A stretch of 64,000 nucleotides of DNA, taken from the NCBI RefSeq assembly GCF_013307435.2, contig NZ_CP102845.1, positions 4,441,001 to 4,505,000 of the forward strand, written 5' to 3'. The stretch comes from Microvirga terrae (GTDB taxonomy: Bacteria; Pseudomonadota; Alphaproteobacteria; Rhizobiales; Beijerinckiaceae). The notes under the pieces were generated by a model. That model worked only from the letters and a program-made list of their open reading frames with translations. It did not search any database and was not told where the DNA came from. Made by a program: the position numbers and the translations under genes. Shown here one piece after another: positions 18,291-29,663 of the stretch. Numbering within the stretch: the stretch's first letter is position 1; the number at the start of each line of letters is the position of its first letter.

Positions 18291-18800
18291 TCATGCCAAG
18301 CCCATGCCCGTCTGGCGTTGAAACAGGATCAGGTCGAGGGAGGGAGCCTCGAGGCCGAAGCCCGTGAGCAGGCCATGGACCTGTCCGCGGTGATGGGTCT
18401 GATGATTGAAGAAGTGAGCGAGCGCCGGCGCCAGCGGCTGCTCGACCTCGACCGGGTTCGTGATCGTCCGATAGCGGATGCGTCCGGCAAGATCGGCGTC
18501 GCACAGGCCGTCAACATAAGCGACGATCCGCGCATCCTCCCTCTGGCGCGCCTCGCGAAGCGCTGAGAAATCCTCGAACAGGATCGCGTCGAGCCGGTTC
18601 GGCGCCTCCCCCTGGCCGGAAAAGCGCTTCAGCCAGATGCGGTCGGTGGCGAGGAGATGGTTCAGCGTGCCGTGCACCGACTTGAAGAACGCCCCGCGGT
18701 CGGCGCGGTAATCCGCATCGGACAAGTGCGCGGCACCATCGTAGATGCGCTCGTTGCACCACGCATTGTAGCCCGCCATCATGGCATAGTGCGGCTTCAT
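18291..18800 (-). CDS. DinB family protein
   Basis: A 169-residue four-helix protein with the DinB/YfiT triad: His in TLNHLLATDRIW near residue 48 and HxxxH in HFFNHQTHHRGQVH near 130. The ATG at 18800 has GGAGG 9 bases upstream; a GTG at 18824 is an alternative start. Family members are metal-dependent, often thiol transferases; despite the name it has no proven repair role. First gene of a leftward run with thioesterase, isomerase and racemase. Confidence 0.88.
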   Translation of the reverse strand: MKPHYAMMAGYNAWCNERIYDGAAHLSDADYRADRGAFFKSVHGTLNHLLATDRIWLKRFSGQGEAPNRLDAILFEDFSALREARQREDARIVAYVDGLCDADLAGRIRYRTITNPVEVEQPLAPALAHFFNHQTHHRGQVHGLLTGFGLEAPSLDLILFQRQTGMGLA

Positions 18801-18883
18801 GGGGAGGCCCCTCCGTGTCTTCACACCCTCCGAGTCATGGGACGCAGTGGGGCATCGGTCAAGATTTCGCCGGGGCCCCTCCC

Positions 18884-18972
18884 CGTCATGGCCGGGCGTG
18901 TCCCGGCCATCCCGCTGAGTCGAGGCGCGGTGCTTCTCGGATCGGGATCACCGGCACAGGGCCGGTGATGAC
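18884..18972. repeat. Double-hairpin intergenic repeat, copy 2
   Basis: Hairpin A: ATGGCCGGG (18888-18896) pairs with CCCGGCCAT (18902-18910). Hairpin B: ATCACCGGC (18947-18955) pairs with GCCGGTGAT (18961-18969). A roughly 36-base spacer lies between them. The element is flanked by CGTCATGG and GATGAC ends, as in the other copies. It fills the gap downstream of the beta-oxidation operon. Confidence 0.8.
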
Positions 18973-18988
18973 AAGACGCGGGAGACGA

Positions 18989-21199
18989 TCAAGCCGCCTT
19001 CTTCGTTCCTGCGGCGCGGCCGTAGAACGTGTCGCCCGAGGCGGCCATGTCGAGGAGGATCTTCGGCGGCGCGAAGCGGTCGCCGTGCTTGGACTGCAGG
19101 CTCTGGCACAAGGCCACGAAGGCCTTTGCGCCCATGAAGTCGATGTAGGAGAGCGCGCCGCCCGTATAGGGGGCGAAGCCGAAGCCGAGGATCGACCCCA
19201 CATCCGCCTCGCGCGGATCGGTGACCACGCCCTCCTCGAAGGTGCGGGCCGCTTCCAGAGCCTGGGTGACGAGCAGGCGCTGCTTCAATTCCTGCATGTC
19301 GACGAACTCGGGCTCGACGTGCTTGGTCTGCAGATCCTTCAGGCCGGGCCACAGGCGCTTCTGCCCGCCTTCCGGATAATCGTAGAAGCCCTTGCGGTTC
19401 TTGCGGCCGAGCCGCCCCTCTTTCTCCACGAGCGTGGTGAGCAGGTCCTCCTGCTCCGGCACGATGGCGGCTTCGCCCAGCTGGGCCTTGGTGGCGCGCA
19501 GGATCTTGAGGCCGAGATCGACCCCGACCTCGTCGTTGAGCGAGAGCGGCCCGACCGGCATTCCGGCCTGCCTGCCCGCCTGCTCGATCATCGCGGCCGG
19601 CAGGCCCTCGGTGAACATGAGGTGTCCCTCGAGGATGTAGGCGAGCACGCATCGGTTGGCGAAGAAGCCGCGCGAGTCGTTGACGACGATCGGCGTCTTC
19701 TTGATCAGCCGCACGTAGTCGAGCGCCGTGGCGAGCGCCGTATCGCCGGTCTCCTTGCCCATGATGATCTCGACCAGCATCATCTTCTCGACCGGCGAGA
19801 AGAAGTGGATGCCGATGAACTGGCCGGGCTTCTTCGACTGCTGGGCCAGACCCGTGATCGGCAGGGTCGAGGTGTTTGACGCGAAGACGCAGTCCGGGCG
19901 GATCGCGGCCTCGACCTTCTGGATCACCTCGGCCTTGACCTTGGGATCCTCGAACACGGCCTCGATGACGAGATCGCAATCGTTGAGATCACCATAATCG
20001 GCGGACGGCGTGATGCGGGAGAGCAGCGCATCGCGGTCCGCCGTCTTGGCGCGGCCCTTCATGATCTGGTCGCTCATGAGCTTGTGCGAATGGGCCTTGC
20101 CCTTCTCGGCCGATTCCATGTCGCGGTCGACGAGCACCACGTCGAGGCCCGCATTGGCCGTGACGTAGGCGACGCTCGCGCCCATGAAGCCTGCTCCGAC
20201 GACGCCGACCTTCTTCAGATTCGTCGGCGGCACGTCCTTCGGACGGCGCGCGCCCTTGTTGAGATCCTGCATGGAGATGAAGAGCGTGCGGATCATCGCG
20301 GCCGCCTCCTTCGAACGCAGGATCTTGGCGAACCAGCGCGACTCCACCTTCAGGGCGAGGTCCATCGGAAGCTGCAGCCCCTGATAGACCGATTCCAGGA
20401 TCGCGCGGATCGCCGGGTAATTGTCCTGGGTCTCGCGCCGGTAGATGGCGTTCGCCGGAGGCCAGATCTGCATGCCGGCGGCGGAAAAGACCTTGTTCGA
20501 CGGCAGCTTGTAGCCCTTCTGGTCCCAGGGTGCGACGGCGGAACCGCCGTTCCTGATCCAGTCCTTGGCGGTCTCGACGATGGCGTCGCGGGGCGCGACC
20601 GCATGGACGAGGCCCATGTTGCGGGCCATCAGCGGGCGGATCTGCTCACCCTTGAACAGCATCTGCAGGGCATCGCCCGTCTGCATCAGGCGCGCCACGC
20701 GCTGCGTGCCGCCGGCGCCGGGGAAGAGTCCGACCTTCACCTCGGGCAGGCCGACGCGGGTCGAATCCACATCCGAGAGCACGCGGAAATGGCAGGCGAG
20801 CGCCAGCTCGAAGGCGCCGCCGAGGCAGACGCCGTGCACGGCCGCGGCAAACGGCTTGCCGCTGGTCTCGAGGCGGCGGTAGAGCAGCGAGAGCCGGCGC
20901 GATTCCTCGAAGAAGAACTGCATCGCAGCCTCTTCGCCCTTTTCCTTCGCAAGCCGCGCATATTCGGCGCCGAGCCCCTGGAGCATGGTGAGATCGGCCC
21001 CGCCGGAGAAAGCCTCCTTGCCGGAGGTGATGACGCAGCCCTTGATCGCCTCGTCGCCGGCGACCGCGTCGATGATCTGCTCCAGTTCGCCCATCACCTC
21101 GGGGGTGATCACGTTCATGGAGCGGCCGGGCATGTCCCAGGTGGCGACCGCAATCCCGTCGGCATCGACCTCGAAGCGGAAATTGGTGAAGTTCGTCAT
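18989..21199 (-). CDS. Fused enoyl-CoA hydratase / 3-hydroxyacyl-CoA dehydrogenase (FadB/FadJ-type)
   Basis: A 736-residue bifunctional beta-oxidation enzyme. Residues 1 to about 195 form the crotonase domain ([37 protein letters not shown]), about 335-515 the NAD-binding dehydrogenase domain ([18 protein letters not shown]), and 520-710 the C-terminal dehydrogenase domains. It hydrates trans-2-enoyl-CoA and oxidises the 3-hydroxyacyl-CoA. Last gene of the acyl-CoA dehydrogenase, thiolase, hydratase/dehydrogenase operon; 24 bases after the thiolase gene. Confidence 0.95.
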   Translation of the reverse strand: MTNFTNFRFEVDADGIAVATWDMPGRSMNVITPEVMGELEQIIDAVAGDEAIKGCVITSGKEAFSGGADLTMLQGLGAEYARLAKEKGEEAAMQFFFEESRRLSLLYRRLETSGKPFAAAVHGVCLGGAFELALACHFRVLSDVDSTRVGLPEVKVGLFPGAGGTQRVARLMQTGDALQMLFKGEQIRPLMARNMGLVHAVAPRDAIVETAKDWIRNGGSAVAPWDQKGYKLPSNKVFSAAGMQIWPPANAIYRRETQDNYPAIRAILESVYQGLQLPMDLALKVESRWFAKILRSKEAAAMIRTLFISMQDLNKGARRPKDVPPTNLKKVGVVGAGFMGASVAYVTANAGLDVVLVDRDMESAEKGKAHSHKLMSDQIMKGRAKTADRDALLSRITPSADYGDLNDCDLVIEAVFEDPKVKAEVIQKVEAAIRPDCVFASNTSTLPITGLAQQSKKPGQFIGIHFFSPVEKMMLVEIIMGKETGDTALATALDYVRLIKKTPIVVNDSRGFFANRCVLAYILEGHLMFTEGLPAAMIEQAGRQAGMPVGPLSLNDEVGVDLGLKILRATKAQLGEAAIVPEQEDLLTTLVEKEGRLGRKNRKGFYDYPEGGQKRLWPGLKDLQTKHVEPEFVDMQELKQRLLVTQALEAARTFEEGVVTDPREADVGSILGFGFAPYTGGALSYIDFMGAKAFVALCQSLQSKHGDRFAPPKILLDMAASGDTFYGRAAGTKKAA

Positions 21200-21223
21200 G
21201 GTGGTTCTCCCGTTTCCGCCGTC

Positions 21224-22432
<1,209 letters not shown>

Positions 22433-22517
22433 GAGGGTCTCCCGGTCATGTGGTCGTCCCGGACGCGAGGCGCGCCGGGATCGTTGTCGGATAAGGAACG
22501 CTTTACTTGCTGCGCGG

Positions 22518-24311
22518 TCAGAACGCTTCCGCCGGCAGCGCCATGGTCGTGTCCGCCCCGGTGGAGATGCGGGCGAGACGCATGCCGGTCTCGGGCATCA
22601 TCCGCTCCATGAAGAAGCGGCCGGTCAGGAGCTTGGCATCCATCTTGTCGGCAACGCCGTTGCCTTCGGCCTTCTTCGCCTGGGCGGCCTTCGCCATCTG
22701 GGCCCACATGTACCCCAGGACCACAAGTCCGAAGAGATGCATGTAGTCGGTGGCGCCCGCGCCGGCATTGTCGGGCTTCGCCATGGCGTTCTGCATGAAC
22801 CACATGGTGGCCTGCTGCAGATGGCCGAGACCCTGCTGCAGGGGCGCCACATAGGCCTTCAGGCTTTCGTCGTCGGCATTCTCCTGGCAGAAGGCGCCGA
22901 CCTCGTTGAAGAACGCCATGATGGCGCGCCCGCCGTCCTTGCCGAGCTTGCGGCCCACAAGGTCCATGGCCTGGATGCCGTTGGCGCCCTCGTAGATCAT
23001 GGCGATGCGGGCATCGCGCACGAACTGCGACATGCCCCATTCCTCGATGTAGCCGTGGCCGCCGAACATCTGCTGCGCCTTGACGGCATTGTCGAAGCCG
23101 AGATCGGTGAGCACGCCTTTCACCACGGGGGTCATGAGACCCATGTAGTCTTCGGCGGTCTGGCGCTGCGCCTCGTCGGACGAGCGGTGCGCGATGTCGT
23201 TGTTCAGCCCCGTCCAGACGATGAGCGCCCGCGCCGCCTCGTTGAATGCCTTGATGGAGAGCAGCGTGCGGCGCACGTCCGGATGCACGATGATCGGATC
23301 GGCCGGCCTGTCGGGGAACTTGGCCCCGGTGAGCGCACGGCCCTGCAGGCGGTCCTTCGCGTAGGCCACCGCGTTCTGATAGGCGACCTCCGACTGGGAC
23401 AGTCCCTGGACGCCGACCGCCAGCCGCGCCTCGTTCATCATCACGAACATGGCGTTGAGGCCGCGGTTCGCCTCGCCGATCAGCCAACCCCTGGCGCCGT
23501 CGTAGTTCATCACGCAGGTGGCGTTGCCGTGGATGCCCATCTTGTGCTCGAGCGACCCGCAGGAGACGCCGTTGCGGTCCCCGAGGGAGCCGTCGGCATT
23601 GACGAGGATCTTCGGCACCACGAAGAGCGAGATGCCCTTGGTTCCGGCGGGCGCTCCTTCGATGCGGGCAAGCACCAGGTGAACGATGTTCTCCGCCATG
23701 TCGTGCTCGCCGGCCGAGATGAAGATCTTGGTGCCGGAAATGGCGTAGGATCCGTCCCCGTTCGGAACGGCCTTCGTCTTGAGGAGGCCGAGATCCGTGC
23801 CGCAATGGGGTTCGGTGAGGTTCATGGTGCCGGTCCAGGCGCCCTCGATCATCTTCGGCAGATAGGTCTTCTTCTGCTCGTCGGTTCCGTGCACCACGAG
23901 GGCCGCGATGGCCCCCTGCGTCAGGCCCGGATACATGCCGAGCGCCAGGTTGGCCGAGGAGACGAATTCCTGCATCACCGTGTTGAGGACGGACGGTAGA
24001 CCCTGGCCGCCGTACTCCCCGGGCGCGGCCAGTCCCATCCAGCCGCCGGCGGCATAAGCGTCGTAGGCTTGCCTGAAGCCCTTCGGGGTCGTCACCGAGC
24101 CGTCGGGGTGGCGGGTGCAGCCCTCCTGGTCGCCGGGGAGGTTCAGGGGCGCGAACACCTCCTCGCAGAGCTTGGCGCCCTCGGCGAGGATCGCCTCCAC
24201 CGTGTCGGAGGTCGCATCGGCGAAACCGGGCAGGTTGTTGTGACGCTCAATCGGAAACACGTCGTTCAGGAGGAACATGACGTCTTCGACGGGGGCCTTG
24301 TAGACCGGCAT
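22518..24311 (-). CDS. Acyl-CoA dehydrogenase (large, 597 residues)
   Basis: The ATG at 24311 (MPVYKAPVEDVMFLLND) follows GGGAGAG; longer frames upstream are not coding. The protein has the three acyl-CoA dehydrogenase domains plus a C-terminal extension typical of the DmdC/FadE-like 600-residue group. FAD and substrate motifs: MNLTEPHCGTDLGLLKTKA near residue 160, KIFISAGEHD near 193, MFGGHGYIEEWG near 425. First gene of the beta-oxidation operon, preceded by a palindromic operator. Confidence 0.95.
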   Translation of the reverse strand: MPVYKAPVEDVMFLLNDVFPIERHNNLPGFADATSDTVEAILAEGAKLCEEVFAPLNLPGDQEGCTRHPDGSVTTPKGFRQAYDAYAAGGWMGLAAPGEYGGQGLPSVLNTVMQEFVSSANLALGMYPGLTQGAIAALVVHGTDEQKKTYLPKMIEGAWTGTMNLTEPHCGTDLGLLKTKAVPNGDGSYAISGTKIFISAGEHDMAENIVHLVLARIEGAPAGTKGISLFVVPKILVNADGSLGDRNGVSCGSLEHKMGIHGNATCVMNYDGARGWLIGEANRGLNAMFVMMNEARLAVGVQGLSQSEVAYQNAVAYAKDRLQGRALTGAKFPDRPADPIIVHPDVRRTLLSIKAFNEAARALIVWTGLNNDIAHRSSDEAQRQTAEDYMGLMTPVVKGVLTDLGFDNAVKAQQMFGGHGYIEEWGMSQFVRDARIAMIYEGANGIQAMDLVGRKLGKDGGRAIMAFFNEVGAFCQENADDESLKAYVAPLQQGLGHLQQATMWFMQNAMAKPDNAGAGATDYMHLFGLVVLGYMWAQMAKAAQAKKAEGNGVADKMDAKLLTGRFFMERMMPETGMRLARISTGADTTMALPAEAF

Positions 24312-24374
24312 TCGAACTCTCCCAGATCCCATTCCGGCATGAACGTTCCCATGAGGAAGATGCCGGCCAAGTAG

Positions 24375-24394
24375 ATAGTTCACATATAAACTAT
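24375..24394. promoter_or_regulatory. MerR-type operator/promoter of the beta-oxidation operon
   Basis: ATAGTTCACATATAAACTAT is a near-perfect 20-base dyad (ATAGTT and AACTAT arms) 64 bases upstream of the acyl-CoA dehydrogenase start, inside the only AT-rich patch of the gap. MerR proteins bind such dyads within a stretched promoter spacer. The MerR gene at 24693-25094 is the obvious regulator. The remainder of 24395-24620 shows no gene. Confidence 0.6.
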
Positions 24395-24620
24395 TCTGCC
24401 GTCTTGGGAAGAGGTAGGGTGGGAAATCTTTGGTGGAAGCCGTGACGATCAGGGCCGGCCCGGCCTGGCCCCGTCCCGACGGAACTTCCCCTCCTCCAGC
24501 AGCATCGGATCCTGAAGCGGCTGCCGATCTTGCGGCCCGGACCGAGGGTCGGTGGCGTCTCAGTGCGGCGGGGAGATCGCTCCAGCAGGAAGCCTGCCCG
24601 GCCCGTTCGCGCTCACAAGC

Positions 24621-24667
24621 GAAAACGCCCATCCGTTCGCAGAGCCGCGGCTCTGCGAACGGATGGG
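24621..24667 (-). terminator. Rho-independent terminator after merR (40-base perfect palindrome)
   Basis: Positions 24628-24667 form a perfect 40-base palindrome (arms start CCCATCCGTTCGCAGAGCC). On the minus strand the hairpin is followed by CGTTTTCG. It lies 25 bases after the merR stop codon, in the right place and orientation to end that transcript before the beta-oxidation promoter. Confidence 0.75.
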
Positions 24668-24692
24668 CTGTCTCGGACGATCGCGTTGCGGC

Positions 24693-25094
24693 TCAGGCGG
24701 CGACGGCGAGGCCGGCGCGCCGGGCATGGAGCTCGGCCAGGGCCTCCTCGATCTCGCCTCTCTGCTGCTCGAGATGGCGGATCTGATCTTCGATCTGGTC
24801 GAGGGACAGCTTGAGATTCATCGCCGCTCCGTTGCCAGACCGCTCCTCGGCCACCATGGCGCGGATCTCGGTCAGGGTGAAACCGAGCTGCTTGCCCTTG
24901 AGGATGACGGAGAGTCGCTCACGGTCGCGGGCATCATAGATGCGTGCCGTCCCGTCCCGTCGAGGGGAGAGAAGGCCGCGATCCTCGTAGAACCGCAGGG
25001 TGCGGAGCGTGACCCCGAACTCGCGGGCCAGATCGCCGATCGTATAAAGTTTTGCACTCTCGCCGGCAGGAGTGCTGCCCGTAAACTGGTCCAT
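24693..25094 (-). CDS. MerR family transcriptional regulator
   Basis: A 133-residue regulator with N-terminal winged helix (YTIGDLAREFGVTLRTLRFYEDRGLL, residues 17-42) and a C-terminal dimerising coiled coil (MNLKLSLDQIEDQIRHLEQQ). No metal-binding Cys cluster at the C-terminus, so it is not a metal sensor; it resembles the regulators of fatty-acid and branched-chain amino-acid breakdown. Upstream of and codirectional with the acyl-CoA dehydrogenase operon. Confidence 0.92.
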   Translation of the reverse strand: MDQFTGSTPAGESAKLYTIGDLAREFGVTLRTLRFYEDRGLLSPRRDGTARIYDARDRERLSVILKGKQLGFTLTEIRAMVAEERSGNGAAMNLKLSLDQIEDQIRHLEQQRGEIEEALAELHARRAGLAVAA

Positions 25095-25456
25095 GGAACC
25101 CCCCGTGATTTCTTCATGACAGGGTAAGTATGAGCACTTCCCCTTCAGTAATGAAATGATAGAACATTATTTAGCCTCTTTGCAATAGTGTTACGTTTCG
25201 GATCTGCCGCTGGGGTAAAGGAAGAGCGCTTCGGAAGGTTACCGTTGCGGAAGTCATGAGATCTCCATGCCCGGTTCGCCGCTAAATCCCCTCCGTTTAA
25301 CGGGTTTTTTACTATGCCGGACGGAAGTTGCAGCGCTGGGCAGGGGGTCTTGACGCGGGGTGATTCGCCTCGTTCAGGCTCCGGCCCATCAGGCGCGCAC
25401 CGGCTCGGGGCCGTGCGGGCCTTCTCGAGTTCACGCGTATCCCGGCGAGCCCAACC
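25095..25456. promoter_or_regulatory. Divergent regulatory region, merR / PodJ-like gene
   Basis: No gene is visible in these 362 bases. An AT-rich patch at 25140-25195 probably carries the merR promoter. At 25297-25311 the sequence TTAACGGGTTTTTTA resembles the CtrA consensus TTAA-N7-TTAA with one mismatch, notable because podJ is cell-cycle controlled in Caulobacter; this is suggestive only. Confidence 0.3.
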
Positions 25457-28400
25457 ATGAGACGACCCGTCTTCTCAAGATCTGACGACCTGGATCTCGA
25501 TGCCCGCGCGCTGATCTCAGCCGCGGCTCGGCAGGCCGGCATGAGCCTCGAGGAATGGGTCGCGGCCGTCCTCGAAGAGACGCAGGACAGGCACGAATCC
25601 TCGCCATGGCGGGCGGGCAGCGATCTCGACGGCCTCATCGCCCGGATGTCCCCCCGTTCGCGGCCCAAGCGCGACTACGACACCCTGATGGCCGCCGTGG
25701 CGGCGCAGAGCGGGCGTCCGACCCAGGATCAGGCATCCCGGACCGCGGTGGCGCTCGAATCCATGGCGAGTTGGATCGAGCAGGCGGAGATCCGCCTGAA
25801 CGATGCCTCCCGCAGCTCAGCGGATCAGCAGGACCGGATCGCCGCCGTGCTCTCGGAGGCCCTGTCGTCCCTCAAGGAGCGGCTCGAGACGGTGGAGCGG
25901 CAGGTCACGGCGGAACGGACTGCCCCGCCCCGCATCGAATTTCCGGTCGAGGAGGCGCTCAAGGCGCTCGCTCCCGTGTCCGAAACCCTTGTCGGTCTGC
26001 GGGCCGACATGTCCCGTCTCGCCTCCCATCTCGAACAGCCCAATCCGACCCTTATCCCTGCCGTCGACGGGATCCGCGCCGAGATCGACGGCCTGCGCTC
26101 AGGCATCGAAAGCCTGGCGACCCGTGAGGAGATCGCGGCTCTCGACGCGGCCCTCGGGTCGATCGCCAAGGATCTCGGACAGGGGCCGACGGTCAAGGAT
26201 ATGCGCACCCTCGCCGGCTCGATCACCGTGCTCTACGAGCAGATCCGGTCGCTTGCGGGAGAGGTGAGCGACGAGCTGCACGGGCGCATCGGCCAAGACA
26301 TCGACCACATCAAAGCCAAGATCGACGCGATGGCCGCGTCCGGGGTGGACCGCTCGATCGTGGATTTCCTCAGCGGCCAGATCGTCGACATGCGCCAGGA
26401 TCTGGCGCACCGGGCCGAGCCGCAGCAGATCGCCCGGCTGTCCGGCGAGATCGAGACCCTCGCCCGCCAGTTGTCGGAACTGCGCCTCCATCAGGTGAGC
26501 AAGAGCGATTTCACCGCTCTGAAGACCTCCCTCGACGATGTCTGCTCGGCTCTCTACGTCACCGCCACGGCGCAGGAGACGAGCCGCGTTCCCGAGCAGC
26601 TCGAGACCTTGAGCCGCAGCGTGGACCTCCTCGCCCGCCGTCCTCAACCGGCACCGGCGGACCTGACCCCGATCAGCGAGCAGCTCGCGCTGCTGACCGA
26701 GCGGATGGCCGGCCTGTCGGAAGGCCGCGCCGTTGGCGGCGAGACGCTGATCGACAGGATCGAGCACCTATCCTCGCGGATCGAGGCCGTTGCCGAAAGG
26801 GAGGCGCAGCCCCGCGAGCCCTTGATCGAGCGGTTCGACCGCATCGAGCAGGAGCTGCGCGAACTCGTCCGGCAGGCCGATACCTCCGGCATGGCCCAGA
26901 TGCTGCGATCCATCGACCAGAAGCTTGAGCGGACGCCGTCTCAGCCCACGGGCCTCGATACTCTCGAGCGCCAGGTGGCGGCTCTGGCCGAACGGTTCGA
27001 TCAGATTCCGGGGGAAGCCCTGCAGACGGCCCTGACCGAGGCGGGCGGACACCTCAAGAGGCTTCAGGACGAGGCGGTCGGCATCGCGGAGCGTGCGGCC
27101 AGGACCGTGCTGAACGACATTCGCCCTGCCCTGCCGGATTCCGGCGATCTCGATGCCCTCAGGCATGGGGTCGTCGAGCTGAAGGCCCTTCACAATAGGT
27201 CCGACAAGAAGACGCAGGAGACCCTCCGGGCCGTCCGCGACGCGCTGGAAGCCCTCACGTCCCGGCTGCCGAACGGGGACGCTCCCGTGACGGCCGGCCC
27301 GGGCCCGTCCATGCCGGCAGCGCCCGCGGGGCCGCGGCTGCCCGCGGATCGTCTCGAAGCCGCCGTGCGCAGGCTCCATGCCGCCACCCTGTCGCAGATG
27401 AATGAGGCCGCCCCGCCTCCTCCGGACGCCGCCTCCCCGTCAGCCCCGACGGTTGCGCCGCCCGAACCGACTCCGGAACCCGATCTCGGCCATCTGCGCG
27501 CCAGCTTCATCGCGGCCGCGCGACGGGCCGCGCAGAGCGCGATCCCGGAGCCTGCCCCCGTTTCCACCCCGTCGCCCCTGAAGCAGGAGGCCGGGTCCGC
27601 AATCGAGGCCGAACAGCCCGAGGCCGATGAATCCGCAGCCGGCGTCGCGTCCCTGTTCGAGCGCCTGCGCCGCAGCCTCGACAGCCGCCGGCGCCCTCTC
27701 CTGTTCGGGTTGGCGTTTCTGATCCTGGCGACCGGCACCTACCCGATCCTGTCCGTCGGGCGGGTCTCGCCCGACCCGGTGCCGGCGAGCGTGCGGCAGG
27801 AAGCGGCGCCTGCCGCCGATGCGAAGCCGGTCGGCACCGCCGCCGATGCTTCTCAAGCCGGCGATCTGAGCGTCTTCCAGTCGTCCAGCCTCGCCACCGG
27901 GGCCGTGTCCGCCGATCCGCTCGTGTCCGGGCAGTTTCTCGTCGATCCTGCGACCATCAAGGGTATCCCGGCGGATGCCCCGGCGGGCCTGCAGCAGGCG
28001 GCCCTTTCGGGCGACGCGGCAGCGCTCTATGAGATCGCCTCCCGGGCCGCCGAGGGACGCGGGATGGCAAAGGACATGACCGCCGCCGCCCGCCTCTTCG
28101 AGTGGGCCTCTCAGGCTGGCCTTCCTCCGGCGCAGGAGCGGCTCGCCATGATGCACGAGAAGGGCGACGGTATTCCCCTCGACCTCAAGCAGGCCGCTTT
28201 CTGGTACGAGCGGGCGGCCCTGGGCGGCAACATCCGCGCCATGCACAATCTCGCCACCCTTCTCGCCTCGGGCAGGAACGGGAAGCCGGATTACGTCGCC
28301 GCGATGCGTTGGTACGGCGAGGCTGCCGAGTCCGGCTTGCGGGACAGCCAATACAATCTGGGCGTCCTGCTCGCCCTCGGCATCGGGGCCAAGGCGGATC

Positions 28401-28630
28401 CGGCAAAGGCATTCCGGTGGTTCTCCCTCGCGGCCGACCAGGGAGACGCGGAGGCGGGCCAGAAGCGGGACGAGATCGCCGGGCGCCTGAGCGCGGCCGA
28501 ACTGAAGGCCGCCAAGGCCGCTCTCGAAGCCTGGCGCCCTCGGCCGGTCGATCCTCTCGCCAACAGACCGCCCGTCGCCGTCCCGGGCCGAACGGCCGCT
28601 CTGGATCGAACTCAGGGCGACCGGAGTTGA
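25457..28630 (+). CDS. PodJ-like polar organising protein (coiled coil, one TM, SEL1 repeats)
   Basis: A 1057-residue protein. The short N-terminal helix region (ALISAAARQAGMSLEEWVAAVL) is followed by a long coiled coil (about 90-640), a Pro/Ala-rich linker (about 620-730), one transmembrane helix near residue 750 (LLFGLAFLILATGTYPIL) and a C-terminal periplasmic part with SEL1-like repeats (about 850-1000; YEIASRAAEGRGMAKDMTAA, WYERAALGGNIRAMHNLA). This order matches PodJ of alphaproteobacteria, which positions polar organelles and pilus or division factors. The peptidoglycan-binding end of Caulobacter PodJ is not evident. Confidence 0.78.
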   Translation: MRRPVFSRSDDLDLDARALISAAARQAGMSLEEWVAAVLEETQDRHESSPWRAGSDLDGLIARMSPRSRPKRDYDTLMAAVAAQSGRPTQDQASRTAVALESMASWIEQAEIRLNDASRSSADQQDRIAAVLSEALSSLKERLETVERQVTAERTAPPRIEFPVEEALKALAPVSETLVGLRADMSRLASHLEQPNPTLIPAVDGIRAEIDGLRSGIESLATREEIAALDAALGSIAKDLGQGPTVKDMRTLAGSITVLYEQIRSLAGEVSDELHGRIGQDIDHIKAKIDAMAASGVDRSIVDFLSGQIVDMRQDLAHRAEPQQIARLSGEIETLARQLSELRLHQVSKSDFTALKTSLDDVCSALYVTATAQETSRVPEQLETLSRSVDLLARRPQPAPADLTPISEQLALLTERMAGLSEGRAVGGETLIDRIEHLSSRIEAVAEREAQPREPLIERFDRIEQELRELVRQADTSGMAQMLRSIDQKLERTPSQPTGLDTLERQVAALAERFDQIPGEALQTALTEAGGHLKRLQDEAVGIAERAARTVLNDIRPALPDSGDLDALRHGVVELKALHNRSDKKTQETLRAVRDALEALTSRLPNGDAPVTAGPGPSMPAAPAGPRLPADRLEAAVRRLHAATLSQMNEAAPPPPDAASPSAPTVAPPEPTPEPDLGHLRASFIAAARRAAQSAIPEPAPVSTPSPLKQEAGSAIEAEQPEADESAAGVASLFERLRRSLDSRRRPLLFGLAFLILATGTYPILSVGRVSPDPVPASVRQEAAPAADAKPVGTAADASQAGDLSVFQSSSLATGAVSADPLVSGQFLVDPATIKGIPADAPAGLQQAALSGDAAALYEIASRAAEGRGMAKDMTAAARLFEWASQAGLPPAQERLAMMHEKGDGIPLDLKQAAFWYERAALGGNIRAMHNLATLLASGRNGKPDYVAAMRWYGEAAESGLRDSQYNLGVLLALGIGAKADPAKAFRWFSLAADQGDAEAGQKRDEIAGRLSAAELKAAKAALEAWRPRPVDPLANRPPVAVPGRTAALDRTQGDRS

Positions 28631-28733
28631 GCGCACGCAGGCTTTGTCATCTTCCGTTCAGAACATGACCGTTACACCGCCTGCATGATGCTGTAACAAC
28701 GACGTGGCTGCACCGGCCAATGGGGGAACCGGG

Positions 28734-29663
28734 TTGCAAATCTACTTGCCGATCGCTGAGATGCCCGTGAGCGTTCTTCTCATCCTCGGGATGGGTGCGG
28801 CGGTGGGCTTCATATCCGGGCTTTTCGGGATCGGCGGCGGATTTCTCATGACGCCGCTCCTCATCTTCCTGGGGATCCCCCCGGCCGTCGCCGTGGCGAC
28901 TCAATCGGCGCAGATCGTCGCCTCCTCCACCACCAGCGTGCTCGGCGCGCTGCGCCGCAACGCCCTCGACCACAAGCTCGGCGCCATCCTGGTCGCAGGA
29001 GGATTCGTCGGCTCGGCGCTGGGCGTGTGGTTCTTCGCGGCGGCGCGACGGGCCGGACAGCTCGATCTCGTGATCGTCATTTCCTACGTGACGCTCTTCA
29101 CCATCGTGGGCAGCCTGATGCTGAAGGAGAGCATCCGGGAATTCTGGAGCCGGCGGAAGGGCGGCGCTGTGCGCCTGCGGCGGCAGGCGGGCGAGCACGC
29201 GCCCTATCTCGGCTGGCCGCTGCGCATGCGCTTCTACCGATCCAAGCTCTATGTGAGCATCATCCCGATCATCGGGCTGTCCCTGTTCATCGGCTTCGCC
29301 GGCGCCCTGCTGGGCATCGGCGGCGGCTTCATCGTGGTGCCGGCCCTTCTCTACGTCTTCCGGGTGCCGACCAACGTGGTTGTGGGAACCTCCCAGTTCC
29401 AGATCGTCTGCACCACCCTCGTGGCCCTCATTCTCCATGCCGTGACGAATCAGGCCGTCGACATGGTCCTGGCGATCCTGCTCATCGTCGGGGGCGTGTT
29501 CGGGGCGCAGTTCGGCGCCCGCATGGGGAGGCACCTGAGAGCGGAGCTGTTCCGCTTCCTGCTCGCCATCCTGCTCCTGGCGGTGGGCCTGCGCTTCGGC
29601 CTCGAACTCGTGCTGGAGCCGGACGAGCCCTTCTCCATCACCACGCAGGAGACGCGCACGTGA
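28734..29663 (+). CDS. TSUP family sulfite/sulfonate exporter (TauE/SafE)
   Basis: About 309 residues, eight or so membrane helices in two halves, each with the TSUP glycine motif: GFISGLFGIGGGFLMTPLL and GFAGALLGIGGGFIVVPALL. I choose the TTG at 28734 because GGGGGA lies 8 bases upstream and homologues begin with QIYLPIAE; the GTG at 28704 has no ribosome site. The stop overlaps the next gene by 4 bases (GTGA), so both are translated together. Likely exports small sulfur or organic anions. Confidence 0.88.
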   Translation: MQIYLPIAEMPVSVLLILGMGAAVGFISGLFGIGGGFLMTPLLIFLGIPPAVAVATQSAQIVASSTTSVLGALRRNALDHKLGAILVAGGFVGSALGVWFFAAARRAGQLDLVIVISYVTLFTIVGSLMLKESIREFWSRRKGGAVRLRRQAGEHAPYLGWPLRMRFYRSKLYVSIIPIIGLSLFIGFAGALLGIGGGFIVVPALLYVFRVPTNVVVGTSQFQIVCTTLVALILHAVTNQAVDMVLAILLIVGGVFGAQFGARMGRHLRAELFRFLLAILLLAVGLRFGLELVLEPDEPFSITTQETRT

